From Ruminococcus sp. (GTDB lineage: Bacteria > Bacillota > Clostridia > Oscillospirales > Ruminococcaceae), in assembly GCA_024403935.1 (NCBI GenBank), contig JAKSQV010000017.1, positions 1 through 32,459 on the forward strand: a stretch of 32,459 nucleotides of DNA, in the 5' to 3' direction. Shown here piece after piece: positions 18,161 to 27,729 of the stretch. The notes beneath the pieces are model-generated. The model was given only the letters and a program-made list of their open reading frames with translations, had not been told where the DNA came from and did not search any database. The translations under genes were made by a program, and so were the position numbers. The stretch's first letter is position 1, and every line of letters starts with the position of its first letter.

Positions 18161-18189
18161 ATCTTATCATATACGGTTGTAAGTGTCAA
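18161..18189 (-). promoter_or_regulatory. Promoter of the GH16 gene
   Basis: On the minus strand a perfect TTGACA (18184-18189) and TAAGAT (18161-18166) are separated by 17 bp. The leader to ATG 18103 is about 50 nt. Confidence 0.78.
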
Positions 18190-18294
18190 GAGAGTCAAAA
18201 TATTATAAAAAAGCAGTCTGCCAAGCCGTAACCTGTAATTTGTCAAAGGGAAATATCCCTGAACGTGACTATTCTCATGCGATATTAGAATCTG

Positions 18295-18340
18295 AAAAAA
18301 TGAGAGCAACAACAGCCATAGCAGCCGTAGTTACTCTCAT
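18295..18340 (-). terminator. Intrinsic terminator after hflX
   Basis: On the minus strand an 11-bp stem with one G-T pair (ATGAGAGTAAC, 18330-18340, with GTTGCTCTCAT, 18300-18310) is followed by six Ts. It ends the secA-to-hflX block. Confidence 0.78.
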
Positions 18341-18370
18341 CTCTGACAGCATTTCTGCTTCGGAGCTATA

Positions 18371-19618
18371 TTATATTTTGTATTCTTCTGCTTCCTTGCG
18401 GAGCTTTATATCTACAAGTGCATCTAATATGGTACCGTTTTCAGCGTACTCTTCGGAGAATACCTTGCCTTCAGCGCGTATCCTGTTTATGAAAGAAGTC
18501 TTGTCATAGGGAACGAGCAGCTTCATACGCACAGCAGTTTCAGGAAGATTTCGTGCTATACATTCGAGCAGCCTGTCAAATCCGCTGTGATGCTTTGCGG
18601 AGATTATGACAGTGTGATCGTCCTCAAAGACAGTGTCGGGATAAAGTGCGGCATCCGACTTATTCATAACATTAATTTTTGGAATATCGTCACAGCCAAG
18701 CTCCGAGAGGAGCTGCATTGTAACCTCAGCCTGCTGCTCTCTTTCCTCGGAAGACAGATCCTGCACATTCAGTATAACATCTGCGGAAGCTGCTTCCTCA
18801 AGAGTAGATTTGAATGCTTCAACGAGGTTATGCGGCAGTCTGCGGATAAGCCCTACCGTATCGGTAAGCAGTACGCTGCGACCGTCAGGAAGCGCAACGG
18901 CGCGTGATGTTACATCAAGCGTAGCAAAGAGCTTGTCCTCAGCGAGAACTCCTGCATCGGTCAGAGCATTGAGCAAAGTGGATTTTCCTACATTTGTATA
19001 TCCTACGATAGCTGCACTGAGGATACCGTCCTTTCTGCGCCGCGAACGTGAGAAGGTACGGTGTTTCTTGAGTTCTTCAAGTTCTGTTTCAAGGTAGGTG
19101 ATGCGTCTGCGGATATGACGCTTGTCCGTTTCGAGCTTTGTTTCGCCCGGTCCGCGTGTACCTATACCGCCTCCGAGTCTGGAAAGGGAAACGCCCATTC
19201 CTGTCAGTCTCGGAAGTCTGTACTTCTGCTGAGCGAGCTCTACCTGAAGCTTACCCTCTTTGGTTTTGGCACGCTGAGCGAAAATATCAAGTATCAGTGT
19301 CGTCCTGTCAATGACACGAACATCGAGGATATTCTCGATATTACGCACCTGAACGCCGCTGAGCTCATGGTCGAATATAACGAGCTCGGCTTCGAGAGCG
19401 GCGAGCTGTTCTTTCAGTTCCTCAAGTCTGCCTGCTCCCATGCAGGTCGCAGGATCGTATGAGGTTTTCTTTTGTATCAGCTTTCCTACAACTTCGGCAT
19501 TAGCTGTTTGTGCAAGCTCTTCGAGCTCACAGATAGAAGCTTCGGCATCAAATTCGCCTGTATCGACACAGGCTAATACAGTTTTTGTAGGTTTGTCTTC
19601 AGTTTTGTTCTCAAACAT
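18371..19618 (-). CDS. hflX: GTPase HflX
   Basis: Ribosome-associated GTPase that splits stalled or hibernating ribosomes. The N-terminal HflX domain has MGAGRLEEL near residue 60 and the glycine-rich SRLGGGIGTRGPGETKLETD (about 146-165), followed by a coiled segment. The G domain has G1 GYTNVGKS at about 206-213, the DTVGLI segment of G3, and NKSD as G4. Length 415 aa is normal. An AAGGAG site precedes the ATG. It is the last gene of the block and lies 9 nt after a lipoprotein gene, with the Hsp33 gene two positions upstream. Both fit a stress-response theme. Confidence 0.95.
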   Translation of the reverse strand: MFENKTEDKPTKTVLACVDTGEFDAEASICELEELAQTANAEVVGKLIQKKTSYDPATCMGAGRLEELKEQLAALEAELVIFDHELSGVQVRNIENILDVRVIDRTTLILDIFAQRAKTKEGKLQVELAQQKYRLPRLTGMGVSLSRLGGGIGTRGPGETKLETDKRHIRRRITYLETELEELKKHRTFSRSRRRKDGILSAAIVGYTNVGKSTLLNALTDAGVLAEDKLFATLDVTSRAVALPDGRSVLLTDTVGLIRRLPHNLVEAFKSTLEEAASADVILNVQDLSSEEREQQAEVTMQLLSELGCDDIPKINVMNKSDAALYPDTVFEDDHTVIISAKHHSGFDRLLECIARNLPETAVRMKLLVPYDKTSFINRIRAEGKVFSEEYAENGTILDALVDIKLRKEAEEYKI

Positions 19619-19627
19619 ATCTGCTCC

Positions 19628-20305
19628 TTATTGAGCTGTTTCAGCCGCTTCCGAAGTGCTCTCCTCAATTATGGTATCCTGGAGCGACTCATTGCCTTTT
19701 GAATCATAAGTGTATATGTCGGTATGCATTTTGTCATCATTGACAGATTTGTAGGTTTCGGTCTTTCTGTATTTTTTCAGCCTGTTGCCATCCCACTGAT
19801 ATATGATGAATCTGTCGATATATCCGTCATCCTGTTCTTCGACGAGTGTTTTATCATCACCGACCTTCGTAAGTCTGTTGATCTCCATCAGCTCATCATT
19901 GAGGACAAAATCGTTCTTTTCGGGAAGGTAGCAGTAGTAATATCCATAACCGGAGTAAGAATTTTCGTAGGGAATAAAAATATCCTGAAAGCCGTCAAAG
20001 TCAAAATCTGCGACAGAAATATATTTTACGTCGGGAGTATAGTAATAATCGAGAGTTTTTACAAGTCTGTCATTGATGCGGAGCTCAACGGTAGTGCCAT
20101 TGAGAGCATAAGTGAACTTCTTTTCCTCTGCGGGAGCAGTAAATTCCTGAGTAAAAGACTGAGTGGCTGTCTGTGGAACAGGAGAGGTGGTGAATACCGT
20201 GAAATTCTCAGTTCGTATATGAGCCTCAGGATCTTCGTCTTTTCTGCTACACGAAGCAAGTACAGCAGAAAGAAGTAGAGCTGTTATAAGCAGTTGCTTC
20301 TTCAT
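19628..20305 (-). CDS. Lipoprotein with DxDxDG repeat (related to the one at 21972-22913)
   Basis: A 225-aa putative lipoprotein with signal sequence and lipobox LASC (Cys 19). A Thr/Ser/Pro-rich linker follows (about 33-60). A beta-rich domain contains DFDFDGFQD (about 98-106), the calcium-loop-like pattern of FG-GAP/VCBS and XAC2610-type folds, followed by FIPYENS. The same order (DxDxDG, FIP, aromatic YYxxY, DEL-E-I) is present in the lipoprotein at 21972-22913, so the two appear to be paralogues. Its ATG overlaps the hslO stop (ATGA), showing translational coupling. The function is unknown; surface exposure and calcium binding are inferred. Confidence 0.8.
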   Translation of the reverse strand: MKKQLLITALLLSAVLASCSRKDEDPEAHIRTENFTVFTTSPVPQTATQSFTQEFTAPAEEKKFTYALNGTTVELRINDRLVKTLDYYYTPDVKYISVADFDFDGFQDIFIPYENSYSGYGYYYCYLPEKNDFVLNDELMEINRLTKVGDDKTLVEEQDDGYIDRFIIYQWDGNRLKKYRKTETYKSVNDDKMHTDIYTYDSKGNESLQDTIIEESTSEAAETAQ

Positions 20306-21189
20306 TGTTCTGATGACGCTCCTTCCGCGAGTCTGGAAATTTCTTCAGGTGTGAAAATATAGTTCTTTCCGCAGAAATGGCATTTGACCTCTGTGTCCTT
20401 GCCCTCTGCGGCGATCGAGCGCAGTTCCTTCTGTCCGATACTGATAAGAACGTTTTCGGTGCGTTCTCTGCTGCAGTTGCAGCTGTAGACAGGAGAGGCT
20501 TTATCGAGTTCATTCGGCTCAAGTCCGTTAAGGAGCATATCAGCGATCTCTTTCGGAGTAGTGCCTTCATCGAGCAGAGCCGAGACAGGTCTCATTCCGG
20601 CAACATTTTTCTCGATGATGTCTATGCATTTTTCGTCTGCAAAAGGCAGAAGCTGAACAATATAACCTCCGGCAGATCTTACTGAAAGATCGGTATCCAC
20701 AAGTACACCGAGAGCACATACAGTCGGGATCTGTTCGCTTACAGCGTAATAGTTGGCAATATCTTCAGCGATCTCACCTGATACGAGCGGGATCACACCT
20801 ACATACGGATCACGAAGTCCCATATCCTTGACAACGGCAAGAGTACCGTTTCTGCCGACAGCTCCGCCGACATCGAGCTTTCCCATTTCGTTCAGCGGAA
20901 GCTCAACAACAGGATTGGTAACGCAGCTTTTTACATTGCCGCGGCTGTCTGAAACGGCTACAAGCTGTCCTGCAGGACCGTCAGCATCAATACGCAGTGT
21001 AAGGCTGTCGTCATCACCCTTGAGCATATATCCCATAAGAGAGGCACCGATGGTAAGCCTGCCGAGACCGGCAGTAATAACTGCTGAGGTCTTGTGAAGC
21101 CTTTCTATTTCCGAAACAATATCCTTTGCATCAAGAACGGCAGCAAAAGCTGAGCCGTCAGCAGATATAGCTCTGTATAGTTCACCCAT
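20302..21189 (-). CDS. hslO: Redox-regulated chaperone Hsp33
   Basis: Cytoplasmic holdase activated by oxidative unfolding. Its four zinc-binding cysteines are visible as CNC (Cys 237 and 239) and CHFC (Cys 270 and 273). The N-terminal region has the conserved LLR/GPxG stretch (RIDADGPAGQL) and the GxLAVVKDMGL-xxPYVGVIPLVSGEIAED segment. Length 295 aa is normal. An AAAGGA site precedes the ATG. It lies 15 nt after the methyltransferase gene and overlaps the following lipoprotein gene. Confidence 0.95.
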   Translation of the reverse strand: MGELYRAISADGSAFAAVLDAKDIVSEIERLHKTSAVITAGLGRLTIGASLMGYMLKGDDDSLTLRIDADGPAGQLVAVSDSRGNVKSCVTNPVVELPLNEMGKLDVGGAVGRNGTLAVVKDMGLRDPYVGVIPLVSGEIAEDIANYYAVSEQIPTVCALGVLVDTDLSVRSAGGYIVQLLPFADEKCIDIIEKNVAGMRPVSALLDEGTTPKEIADMLLNGLEPNELDKASPVYSCNCSRERTENVLISIGQKELRSIAAEGKDTEVKCHFCGKNYIFTPEEISRLAEGASSEQ

Positions 21190-21204
21190 GTGTATTTAGT
21201 CCTT

Positions 21205-21972
21205 TCATGTTGTTTGACCGTTTACAAGGCATCTTGCAACGTATACGATACGCTGTGAATCCGGGGCAGGGGGCAGGTCAGTGTCATCGCCGTATCTGGC
21301 AATGACTTCAAAACCTGCATCCGACAGAGCTTTTTCAAGCTCGGCTTCACTGTATGCCATTTCGGAGAAAGAGTCGGAGCTGCGTGAATAAAGCCCGTTA
21401 TCCTCTTTCTCGAAGAATTCAAGATGCATCCTGACTTCGTTGGTTTCGGGAACAAGAGAGTTTTCCCAGATGCAGTAGACATTTTCTGTTTCGTAGGTGA
21501 ATGTATTATCAGCGAGTACGTTCTGATGCTTGTACAGCGTATTTACATCGAAGATAAACAATCCGCCTGTTTCCGAGAAAAAAGCGACCTTTTTGAAAAC
21601 CTCTCTGACAGCCTCGATATTCGGGAGGTGATTGATGCTGTCGAGAGCACATATAGTAATATCGACAGTGCCGAACAGATCGAGTCTGCGCATATCCTGA
21701 TTAAGATACTGGATATTGAGTCCGCTGTCGAACTTTTTATCGAGAGCAATACCGAGCATTTCATCAGAATAATCCACACCAATGACATCATACCCCATAC
21801 GTGCCATTTCCTCGGATATGCTGCCCGTTCCGCAGGCGAGGTCGAGCAGGATACTGCCTGAAGTCGTCTTGAATCTGCTGATGATGCTCTGAAAATAGGC
21901 AGCGCGTCTGCCATAGTCAATATTAGCGGTAAGCTCATCATAATACCGCGCGAATACACTGTAACCTGCCAT
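21205..21972 (-). CDS. Class I SAM-dependent methyltransferase
   Basis: A 255-aa methyltransferase with motif I LDLACGTG (about 43-50), an acidic residue at the end of the second strand (VIGVDYSDEML) and motif IV-like DITICALDSINHL. The start MAGYSVFARYYDELTAN is typical of a family common in Clostridia next to hslO. The acceptor substrate is unknown. The ATG overlaps the stop of the upstream lipoprotein gene (TGATG), so the two are likely co-translated. Confidence 0.88.
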   Translation of the reverse strand: MAGYSVFARYYDELTANIDYGRRAAYFQSIISRFKTTSGSILLDLACGTGSISEEMARMGYDVIGVDYSDEMLGIALDKKFDSGLNIQYLNQDMRRLDLFGTVDITICALDSINHLPNIEAVREVFKKVAFFSETGGLFIFDVNTLYKHQNVLADNTFTYETENVYCIWENSLVPETNEVRMHLEFFEKEDNGLYSRSSDSFSEMAYSEAELEKALSDAGFEVIARYGDDTDLPPAPDSQRIVYVARCLVNGQTT

Positions 21973-22913
21973 CAGTCGAGCCCTATTTCCTCGGCACCTG
22001 CTTCACGTCCGTCGGCGTCAAAGAGGACACGTTCGCGCTTGACGAGTGTTTCAGCCCCGTCTGTGTACTCAAAATAGTCTATCAGGAGATCATCTTTGTC
22101 TTCTGTTGAGCGGTATTGCTTCTTCAGAGTAAGGATATCAGGCTCTTTGTCTTTCCAGCAGAAAACTCTTGTTTCATACTCGTCATCACTAAGCCTTATA
22201 TGAGTAGTGAAAGTCTTGTTATCTTCATCTATTTCCGCATGAGAGTCGATAGTCTCAAGCTCATCCCACTTGACGAACTTCTCCTCATCCGAGTCATAGT
22301 GATAGTATACGCCAAATGTGTTCAGATTACCGATCTGGTGGGGGATAAAGAGGTCATCATATCCGTCGAGGTCAACATCCTCGATGATAAGCTGAGCGCG
22401 CATTTCAGTTTTAATATCAGCGAGAGCTTCAAGAAGCTCCTCTGTATCAGTTTCAATAGTCTGTATGCGTTTGTCGTCAACAAAGACCTCAACGCCTTCT
22501 GTTGTGACTCTGAATTCAAATCTGCCTTTAGAGAAAAGTGTATGCACAGGTACAGCAGTCGTGGTCGTCGTAGCGACAGTCACCACAGTTTCAGTAGAAG
22601 TATTGATATTGTGCTTTGTTGTGTTACCTGAAGTACGTTCAGTGCGTTTGGGGACAGTGAGTGTTATTCCTCCGTGGGCAACAGACTGAGAAGCCGTAGT
22701 CGTGGTGGAAGATGAGCCGGAAACAGTGGTCGATGCTTCGGTTTTGCTTGTTGTCACGGAAGAAGAAACAGCAGTTGTATTGGCAGAGCTTACAGTTTCT
22801 TTTTCAACAGCAGTTGTCTCAGGTGTAACAGGATCATCCTGAACAGGATCCATTTTTCCGCAGCCTGTCAGAAAGCTGAAGCACATTATAGCAGCAATTG
22901 CTGATTTGTTCAA
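21972..22913 (-). CDS. Lipoprotein with Ser/Thr-rich linker and DxDxDG repeat
   Basis: A 313-aa putative lipoprotein. The start codon is TTG (22913-22911), with GAGGTG 7 nt upstream. The lipobox LTGC places the lipidated Cys at residue 18. Residues about 30-120 are a long Ser/Thr-rich, low-complexity linker typical of cell-wall spanning stalks. The folded C-terminal domain contains DVDLDGYDD followed by LFIPHQ and VYYHYDSDEEKFVKWDELE, matching the lipoprotein at 19628-20305. It lies 80 nt after secA and overlaps the methyltransferase start. The function is unknown. Confidence 0.8.
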   Translation of the reverse strand: MNKSAIAAIMCFSFLTGCGKMDPVQDDPVTPETTAVEKETVSSANTTAVSSSVTTSKTEASTTVSGSSSTTTTASQSVAHGGITLTVPKRTERTSGNTTKHNINTSTETVVTVATTTTTAVPVHTLFSKGRFEFRVTTEGVEVFVDDKRIQTIETDTEELLEALADIKTEMRAQLIIEDVDLDGYDDLFIPHQIGNLNTFGVYYHYDSDEEKFVKWDELETIDSHAEIDEDNKTFTTHIRLSDDEYETRVFCWKDKEPDILTLKKQYRSTEDKDDLLIDYFEYTDGAETLVKRERVLFDADGREAGAEEIGLD

Positions 22914-22951
22914 TGTATATCACCTCGAAAGAATGTGTGAACATTCACGTC

Positions 22952-22983
22952 AAATGGGCGACTGAAAGATACTCAGCCGCCCA
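22952..22983 (-). terminator. Weak terminator or attenuator after secA
   Basis: On the minus strand an 11-bp stem (TGGGCGGCTGA, 22973-22983, with TCAGTCGCCCA, 22955-22965, one G-T pair) is followed by only three Ts. It lies just past the secA stop and may partly uncouple secA from the downstream genes. Confidence 0.5.
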
Positions 22984-22993
22984 TTGTATTGAC

Positions 22994-25756
22994 TTACTTG
23001 TTGCCTGTTTCCCTGAGCTTGCAGCATTTCTTGTACTTCTTGCCGCTTCCGCAGGGACAGGGATCGTTGTCGCCGACCTTGTTTGAACGGACAGGCTCAT
23101 CCGCAAAGCTTCCGTCGCCTGCACCGGCGTTGGGAGCATCGGGCTGAGCAACCTGCTCACGCTCGGGAGCCTCATGCTTCTGGAGCTTTACTGTAAGCAG
23201 AGCGCGTACAGTATCCTCGCGGATAGACTCGACCATGGCATCGAACATCTCGAAGCCTTCATATCTGTATTCGATAACAGGATTCTTCTGACCGAACGAA
23301 CGGAGACCGATGCCCTTCTTGAGCTCTTCCATATCGTCGATATGAGCCATCCACTTTGTATCAACAGTCTTGAGGAGGATAACTCTTTCGAGTTCACGGA
23401 GGATCTCTCCGCCGTATTCCTCTTCCTTAGCCTGATAGATCTCGCCGCACTTCTCATTGAGAGCGTTGCTGATCTGTTCCTTGGTAACAGTTTTGAGTTC
23501 TTCCTCGGTAAATGTAAGGTCCTCGTTATCAATGAGCCAGCCGTTGAAGTATTCCTTAAGACCAACGATATTCCACTCATCGCGGTTGTCATCATCCATA
23601 AGATAAGTATTGACAGTTGAAGTAATGAGGTCCTCCATCATCTTGAGAATATCCTTGTGGAGGTCTTCACCGTCGAGAACCTGTGAACGCTGCTTGTAGA
23701 TGATCTCACGCTGTGTATTCATAACGTCATCGTAGTTGAGGACGTTCTTTCTTATGCTGAAGTTTCTGCCCTCGACTTTTTTCTGTGAGGACTCGATTAT
23801 CTTGGTAAGCGACTTGCTTTCGATAGGCATAGTTTCGTCTACCTTGAGTACGCTCATCATCTTTTCGAGACGGTCACCAGCGAAGATACGCATCAGGTCA
23901 TCCTCAACTGAGAGGAAAAAGCAGCTTTCACCCTCATCGCCCTGACGGCCTGAACGTCCGCGGAGCTGATTGTCTATACGTCTTGATTCGTGACGCTCTG
24001 TACCGAGGATAAAGAGACCGCCTGCCTCCTTGACAGCAACAGCCTTTTCCTTGATCTCGGCATTGAATTTATCATAATATTCACGGTACTTCTTTCTTGC
24101 ATCGAGTATCATCTGGTCATCCGTATCAGCGAAACCGATAGCAGCTGTGATAAGCTCCTCCTCCATGCCGTCCTTGCGGAGAGCAGCTCTTGCGAGGAAT
24201 TCAGCATTACCACCGAGCATGATATCGGTACCACGGCCTGCCATGTTGGTAGCGATCGTAACTGCACCGTATTTACCTGCCTGAGCGACTATCTCAGCTT
24301 CCTTTGCGTGATGCTTTGCGTTGAGGACCTCGTGCTTGATGCCCTTTCTCTTGAGCATAGCTGAGAGAAGCTCTGACTTTTCGATTGAAACAGTACCAAC
24401 GAGGATAGGCTGACCCTTCTGGTTGCACTCGATGATCTTGTCGATGATAGCGGAATACTTGCCCTTTTCGGTGCTGTAAACCTGATCGTTGTGGTCGATA
24501 CGGATAACAGGCTTGTTAGTGGGTATAGCGATAACATCGAGCTTGTAGATCTCCTTGAACTCGTCTTCCTCAGTCATAGCAGTACCGGTCATACCTGAGA
24601 GCTTGTTGTAAAGACGGAAGAAGTTCTGGAAAGTGATAGTAGCAAGTGTCTTTGACTCGCTCTTTATCTTTACGCCTTCCTTTGCCTCAATAGCCTGATG
24701 AAGACCGTCATTGAAACGTCTTCCGAGCATGAGACGTCCTGTAAATTCGTCAACGATGATGATCTCGCCGTCCTGAACAACGTAATCGATCTCGTTTTTC
24801 ATAACGCCGTTAGCCTTGATAGCCTGATTTATGTGATGGAGGAGAGTCATATTCTCGGGGTCCATAAGGTTATCGATACGGAAAGCCTGCTCAGCCTTCT
24901 TGACACCGCGCTGTGTGATAGTAGCTGTCTTAGCTTTTTCGTCGATGATGTAGTCAGCGATCTCACTGACAGTATCCTGATCGACCTTGTCATCCATCTC
25001 AACAACAGTAGTAGGAGTAAGCATCTTAGCAAAGCGGTCAGCTATCGAATAGAGGTCAGTAGACTTGTCTCCGCGGCCGGAAATGATAAGAGGAGTACGA
25101 GCTTCATCAATAAGGATAGAATCGACCTCATCGACGATAGCGAAATTAGGCTCGCGCTGAACGCGCTCCTCCTTATGTGTTACCATGTTGTCACGGAGGT
25201 AATCAAAACCAAGCTCATTGTTAGTAGCATAGGTTACATCACAGAGATAAGCCTCACGGCGTTCATCATTATTGAGCCCGTGGAGGATACAGCCTACTGT
25301 GAGGCCGAGCCAGCGGAGGACCTTACCCATTTCCTCAGCCTGAGTCTTAGCAAGGTAGTCATTGACGGTAACAACGTGAACACCCTTGCCTGAAAGAGCA
25401 TTAAGGTATGAAGCCACACAGGCAACAAGAGTTTTACCTTCACCTGTCTTCATTTCGGCAATACGTCCCTGGTGAAGAACGATAGCACCGATTATCTGAA
25501 CAGGGTAGGGCTTCTTTTCAAGAACACGCCAAGCTGCTTCTCTTACGGTAGCAAGAGCCTCGGGGAGAACATCATCGATAGTCTCTCCTGTTTCGAGTCT
25601 GTCCCTGAATTCCTGAGTTTTAGCCTTAAGCTCAGCATCTGAGAGCTTCTGATATTCCTCATCGAGATCAAGAACTTTATTTTTAATCGGCTCAATGCGC
25701 TTAAGTTCTCTGTTGGAGTAAGCATTCGCGCCTAAAATACTTTTAAAAAGACCCAT
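22994..25756 (-). CDS. secA: Preprotein translocase ATPase SecA
   Basis: Motor ATPase that drives proteins through SecYEG. Walker A MKTGEGKT is at about 102-109, the [19 protein letters not shown] segment follows Walker B, and NMAGRGTDI and [28 protein letters not shown] are present. The C-terminal zinc motif [13 protein letters not shown] is intact. Length 920 aa is normal. The ATG at 25756 has an AGGCGG site. It has its own promoter and is probably the first gene of the secA-lipoprotein-methyltransferase-hslO-lipoprotein-hflX series. Confidence 0.98.
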   Translation of the reverse strand: MGLFKSILGANAYSNRELKRIEPIKNKVLDLDEEYQKLSDAELKAKTQEFRDRLETGETIDDVLPEALATVREAAWRVLEKKPYPVQIIGAIVLHQGRIAEMKTGEGKTLVACVASYLNALSGKGVHVVTVNDYLAKTQAEEMGKVLRWLGLTVGCILHGLNNDERREAYLCDVTYATNNELGFDYLRDNMVTHKEERVQREPNFAIVDEVDSILIDEARTPLIISGRGDKSTDLYSIADRFAKMLTPTTVVEMDDKVDQDTVSEIADYIIDEKAKTATITQRGVKKAEQAFRIDNLMDPENMTLLHHINQAIKANGVMKNEIDYVVQDGEIIIVDEFTGRLMLGRRFNDGLHQAIEAKEGVKIKSESKTLATITFQNFFRLYNKLSGMTGTAMTEEDEFKEIYKLDVIAIPTNKPVIRIDHNDQVYSTEKGKYSAIIDKIIECNQKGQPILVGTVSIEKSELLSAMLKRKGIKHEVLNAKHHAKEAEIVAQAGKYGAVTIATNMAGRGTDIMLGGNAEFLARAALRKDGMEEELITAAIGFADTDDQMILDARKKYREYYDKFNAEIKEKAVAVKEAGGLFILGTERHESRRIDNQLRGRSGRQGDEGESCFFLSVEDDLMRIFAGDRLEKMMSVLKVDETMPIESKSLTKIIESSQKKVEGRNFSIRKNVLNYDDVMNTQREIIYKQRSQVLDGEDLHKDILKMMEDLITSTVNTYLMDDDNRDEWNIVGLKEYFNGWLIDNEDLTFTEEELKTVTKEQISNALNEKCGEIYQAKEEEYGGEILRELERVILLKTVDTKWMAHIDDMEELKKGIGLRSFGQKNPVIEYRYEGFEMFDAMVESIREDTVRALLTVKLQKHEAPEREQVAQPDAPNAGAGDGSFADEPVRSNKVGDNDPCPCGSGKKYKKCCKLRETGNK

Positions 25757-25817
25757 TTGTATGATTACCGCCTTTACAATAAATTAAGAGTACCTGCATA
25801 ATAAAATACATACAATT

Positions 25818-25846
25818 ATTTTACAACAAAACCGCAGATTTGTCAA
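25818..25846 (-). promoter_or_regulatory. Promoter of secA
   Basis: On the minus strand a perfect TTGACA (25841-25846) and TAAAAT (25818-25823) are separated by 17 bp. The leader to ATG 25756 is about 55 nt. Confidence 0.85.
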
Positions 25847-25849
25847 TAC

Positions 25850-25896
25850 CCTAAAAGGAAAAGCACGGAAATCGGCTGAAAGGTCGTTTTCCGTGC
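25850..25896 (-). terminator. Intrinsic terminator after the SUFU-domain gene
   Basis: A 9-bp stem (GCACGGAAA at 25863-25871 with TTTCCGTGC at 25888-25896) is followed on the minus strand by TTTTCCTTTT. It separates the queA-to-SUFU block from secA. Confidence 0.82.
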
Positions 25897-25933
25897 ATAA
25901 TGATACGATTTCGCAGCAGATTTCGGACTGCTG

Positions 25934-27073
25934 TCAGTCAAGACCGTAGAAAATGCGGTGATTACGGCTGATATACCTGCTTATAAGCGAATAGTATTCA
26001 TCACCGTAGGGAATGAACAGATATGCCTCATCATCGAATTCTTCGCATTCATACTTTTCTTTGCCGAAGTATTCAAGAGCGACTCTGTCAACGTCCTCGG
26101 GGTAACAGGGGGAATCAGGCTGAGCGTAGAAGTCATAGTAAAAAGAGGCAAAAGCCTTTCCCTCGTCGTTCAGGATCTCCTTTGTAAATTCGCCGCTGAG
26201 GGAATGGATGATGAATCTGCGTATATCAAGATCACCGTGTCTTATGTCTCTCAGCTCGTCTGCAAAGAACTCCTTGAATTCATCAGCGATAAGGTTGTGT
26301 TCTATACACCATCGCAGGAACATTGCGATATGGTTTGCACCGTTTATCTCACTTGTATCAAGCTGTTTGTCCTCGATTTTCGAGGAATGATCCTCAACAC
26401 GGTCGATAAGCTCAAATGTTGAGGAATCCACCACAGGTCTGCGGTCAAGGTCAATAACGGGGTCAGGCCCGTTTCCGAAGCGGTCAAGCAAAGCATCTGT
26501 GCCGTGGTCGACCTTGTATCTCATCTCAATGTCATAGAGCGGGAAGACCTGATAGAAATTGACTGTCTCACCGTCAGGAAGCCTGCATACGGAAGAATTA
26601 TCCCCACAGGCAGGAGATAAAAGGATAAGGGCACTCAGCTCCGTGTCATCAGTAAAAGGACAGCCGTAGTCAACCGTATGTCCCAAGCCTATCCACGAGT
26701 GATGCCGTACAGGCAGATGACCTATCCTGTTCAGCAGCTCGATAGGCCACATTGTATGCGCCTGCTGAGAATCAAAGTACCAGTTTGCAGGCAGACAGAG
26801 AACAAGCTCGGTGCGATCGAGATTCTGTCCGCGAAGTTCCTTCGGGAGCTTCATTTTGTAGGCACCAAGTCCCATAGTAACGAGTGTAATGAAATATCTG
26901 CTGTCATCGGGAGGTATGACAGCAATGTCGATCTTAACATCCTTCGGTGAATTATCACGGAAAACCTTCGGGAAATCGCCGAAGTGTTCGGTGATAAACT
27001 CCTCAATAGCTTCTGACTGTTCAGGAGAGTAGGTCAGAACATCAGGGTCGGTTTTGTTGTTTATATCACTCAT
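25934..27073 (-). CDS. Suppressor-of-fused (SUFU) domain protein
   Basis: A 379-aa soluble protein. The N-terminal half (about 10-200) has the SUFU pattern: TMGLGAYKMKLP, RTELVLCLPANW, WPIELLNRIGHLP and ALILLSPACG. The C-terminal half (about 240-375, starting GANHIAMFLRWCIEHNL and ending in an acidic, Tyr-rich stretch) is a second domain, of a kind I associate with SUFU- and SUKH-type immunity proteins but cannot name firmly. The start at ATG 27073 follows GAGGGG at 6 nt and overlaps the end of the preceding gene by 8 nt. Bacterial SUFU proteins have been proposed as immunity proteins for polymorphic toxins; no toxin is visible here. Confidence 0.82.
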   Translation of the reverse strand: MSDINNKTDPDVLTYSPEQSEAIEEFITEHFGDFPKVFRDNSPKDVKIDIAVIPPDDSRYFITLVTMGLGAYKMKLPKELRGQNLDRTELVLCLPANWYFDSQQAHTMWPIELLNRIGHLPVRHHSWIGLGHTVDYGCPFTDDTELSALILLSPACGDNSSVCRLPDGETVNFYQVFPLYDIEMRYKVDHGTDALLDRFGNGPDPVIDLDRRPVVDSSTFELIDRVEDHSSKIEDKQLDTSEINGANHIAMFLRWCIEHNLIADEFKEFFADELRDIRHGDLDIRRFIIHSLSGEFTKEILNDEGKAFASFYYDFYAQPDSPCYPEDVDRVALEYFGKEKYECEEFDDEAYLFIPYGDEYYSLISRYISRNHRIFYGLD

Positions 27074-27725
27074 CAGCACCCCTCTTTTCTGACATATAAC
27101 TGTCAAGCTTGGCACTCAGTTCATCAATCTTTTGGTTCAGCCTGATATTTTCGTCGCAGATACGGCTGAGAAGTCCAATAACATTATCGAGCTTTGTACG
27201 CATATCGGCATCATCCTCAGGTTTGACGGATGAAAGCATATTCTTTTTCAGGATCTTTTCAAGAATGTTCCGGAAGCTGATAAAATCCGAGCTGAAATTC
27301 CCGTCTGATCTCATTTTTCTGACCGTGCTGCTGTTCTGAAAGAACTGGAACATAAAGCAGTCGAAGGAATTCAGAAAATCAAGGCACCGCGAACTGTCAA
27401 AGCATCCGCTGTCCTCAAAATCAAGAGTCATACTGCTTCTGAATGCATTGATTTCTCTGATGAAGCCCTTCTGCTCAGAGCTTGCGGCAGGGGAGGACAA
27501 TACAAGTCTGTCGGCACTCCTGTAACATTCGCTGCGATCATTTGCTTCATCCTCCAGAGCAAGAACTACAAGAGCAGACTCAAATATATTTGAAAGACTT
27601 GAGACTATGACAGGAGTCGGGTCAAAACCATTCCTGCTCAGGTCAATCTGACCTATAACTGCGGCAGATCGCTCGGACTGCTCACAAATGCTGAGAACAA
27701 GTTCTTCTTCGGAAAGCATAATCAT
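27066..27725 (-). CDS. Uncharacterised protein with C-terminal coiled coil
   Basis: A 219-aa soluble protein of unknown function. The body (about 1-150) is helical, with a Ser- and Asp-rich composition. The last 45 residues (KLDNVIGLLSRICDENIRL and onward) have a heptad-like pattern of Leu and Ile, suggesting a coiled coil and oligomerisation. The start at 27725 has GAGGTG 5 nt upstream, and another ATG is two codons later. It lies 4 nt after the HAD gene and overlaps the SUFU gene by 8 nt, so it is tightly co-expressed and may work with the SUFU protein. No family recognised. Confidence 0.72.
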   Translation of the reverse strand: MIMLSEEELVLSICEQSERSAAVIGQIDLSRNGFDPTPVIVSSLSNIFESALVVLALEDEANDRSECYRSADRLVLSSPAASSEQKGFIREINAFRSSMTLDFEDSGCFDSSRCLDFLNSFDCFMFQFFQNSSTVRKMRSDGNFSSDFISFRNILEKILKKNMLSSVKPEDDADMRTKLDNVIGLLSRICDENIRLNQKIDELSAKLDSYMSEKRGADE

Positions 27726-27729
27726 GGTA

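Noticed and set aside
18190-18294. Gene or RNA between the GH16 promoter and the hflX terminator
   Set aside because: Only a short AGGGA/TCCCT hairpin; no frame with a ribosome site.
24698-25393. 231-codon plus-strand open frame
   Set aside because: Antisense shadow of secA.
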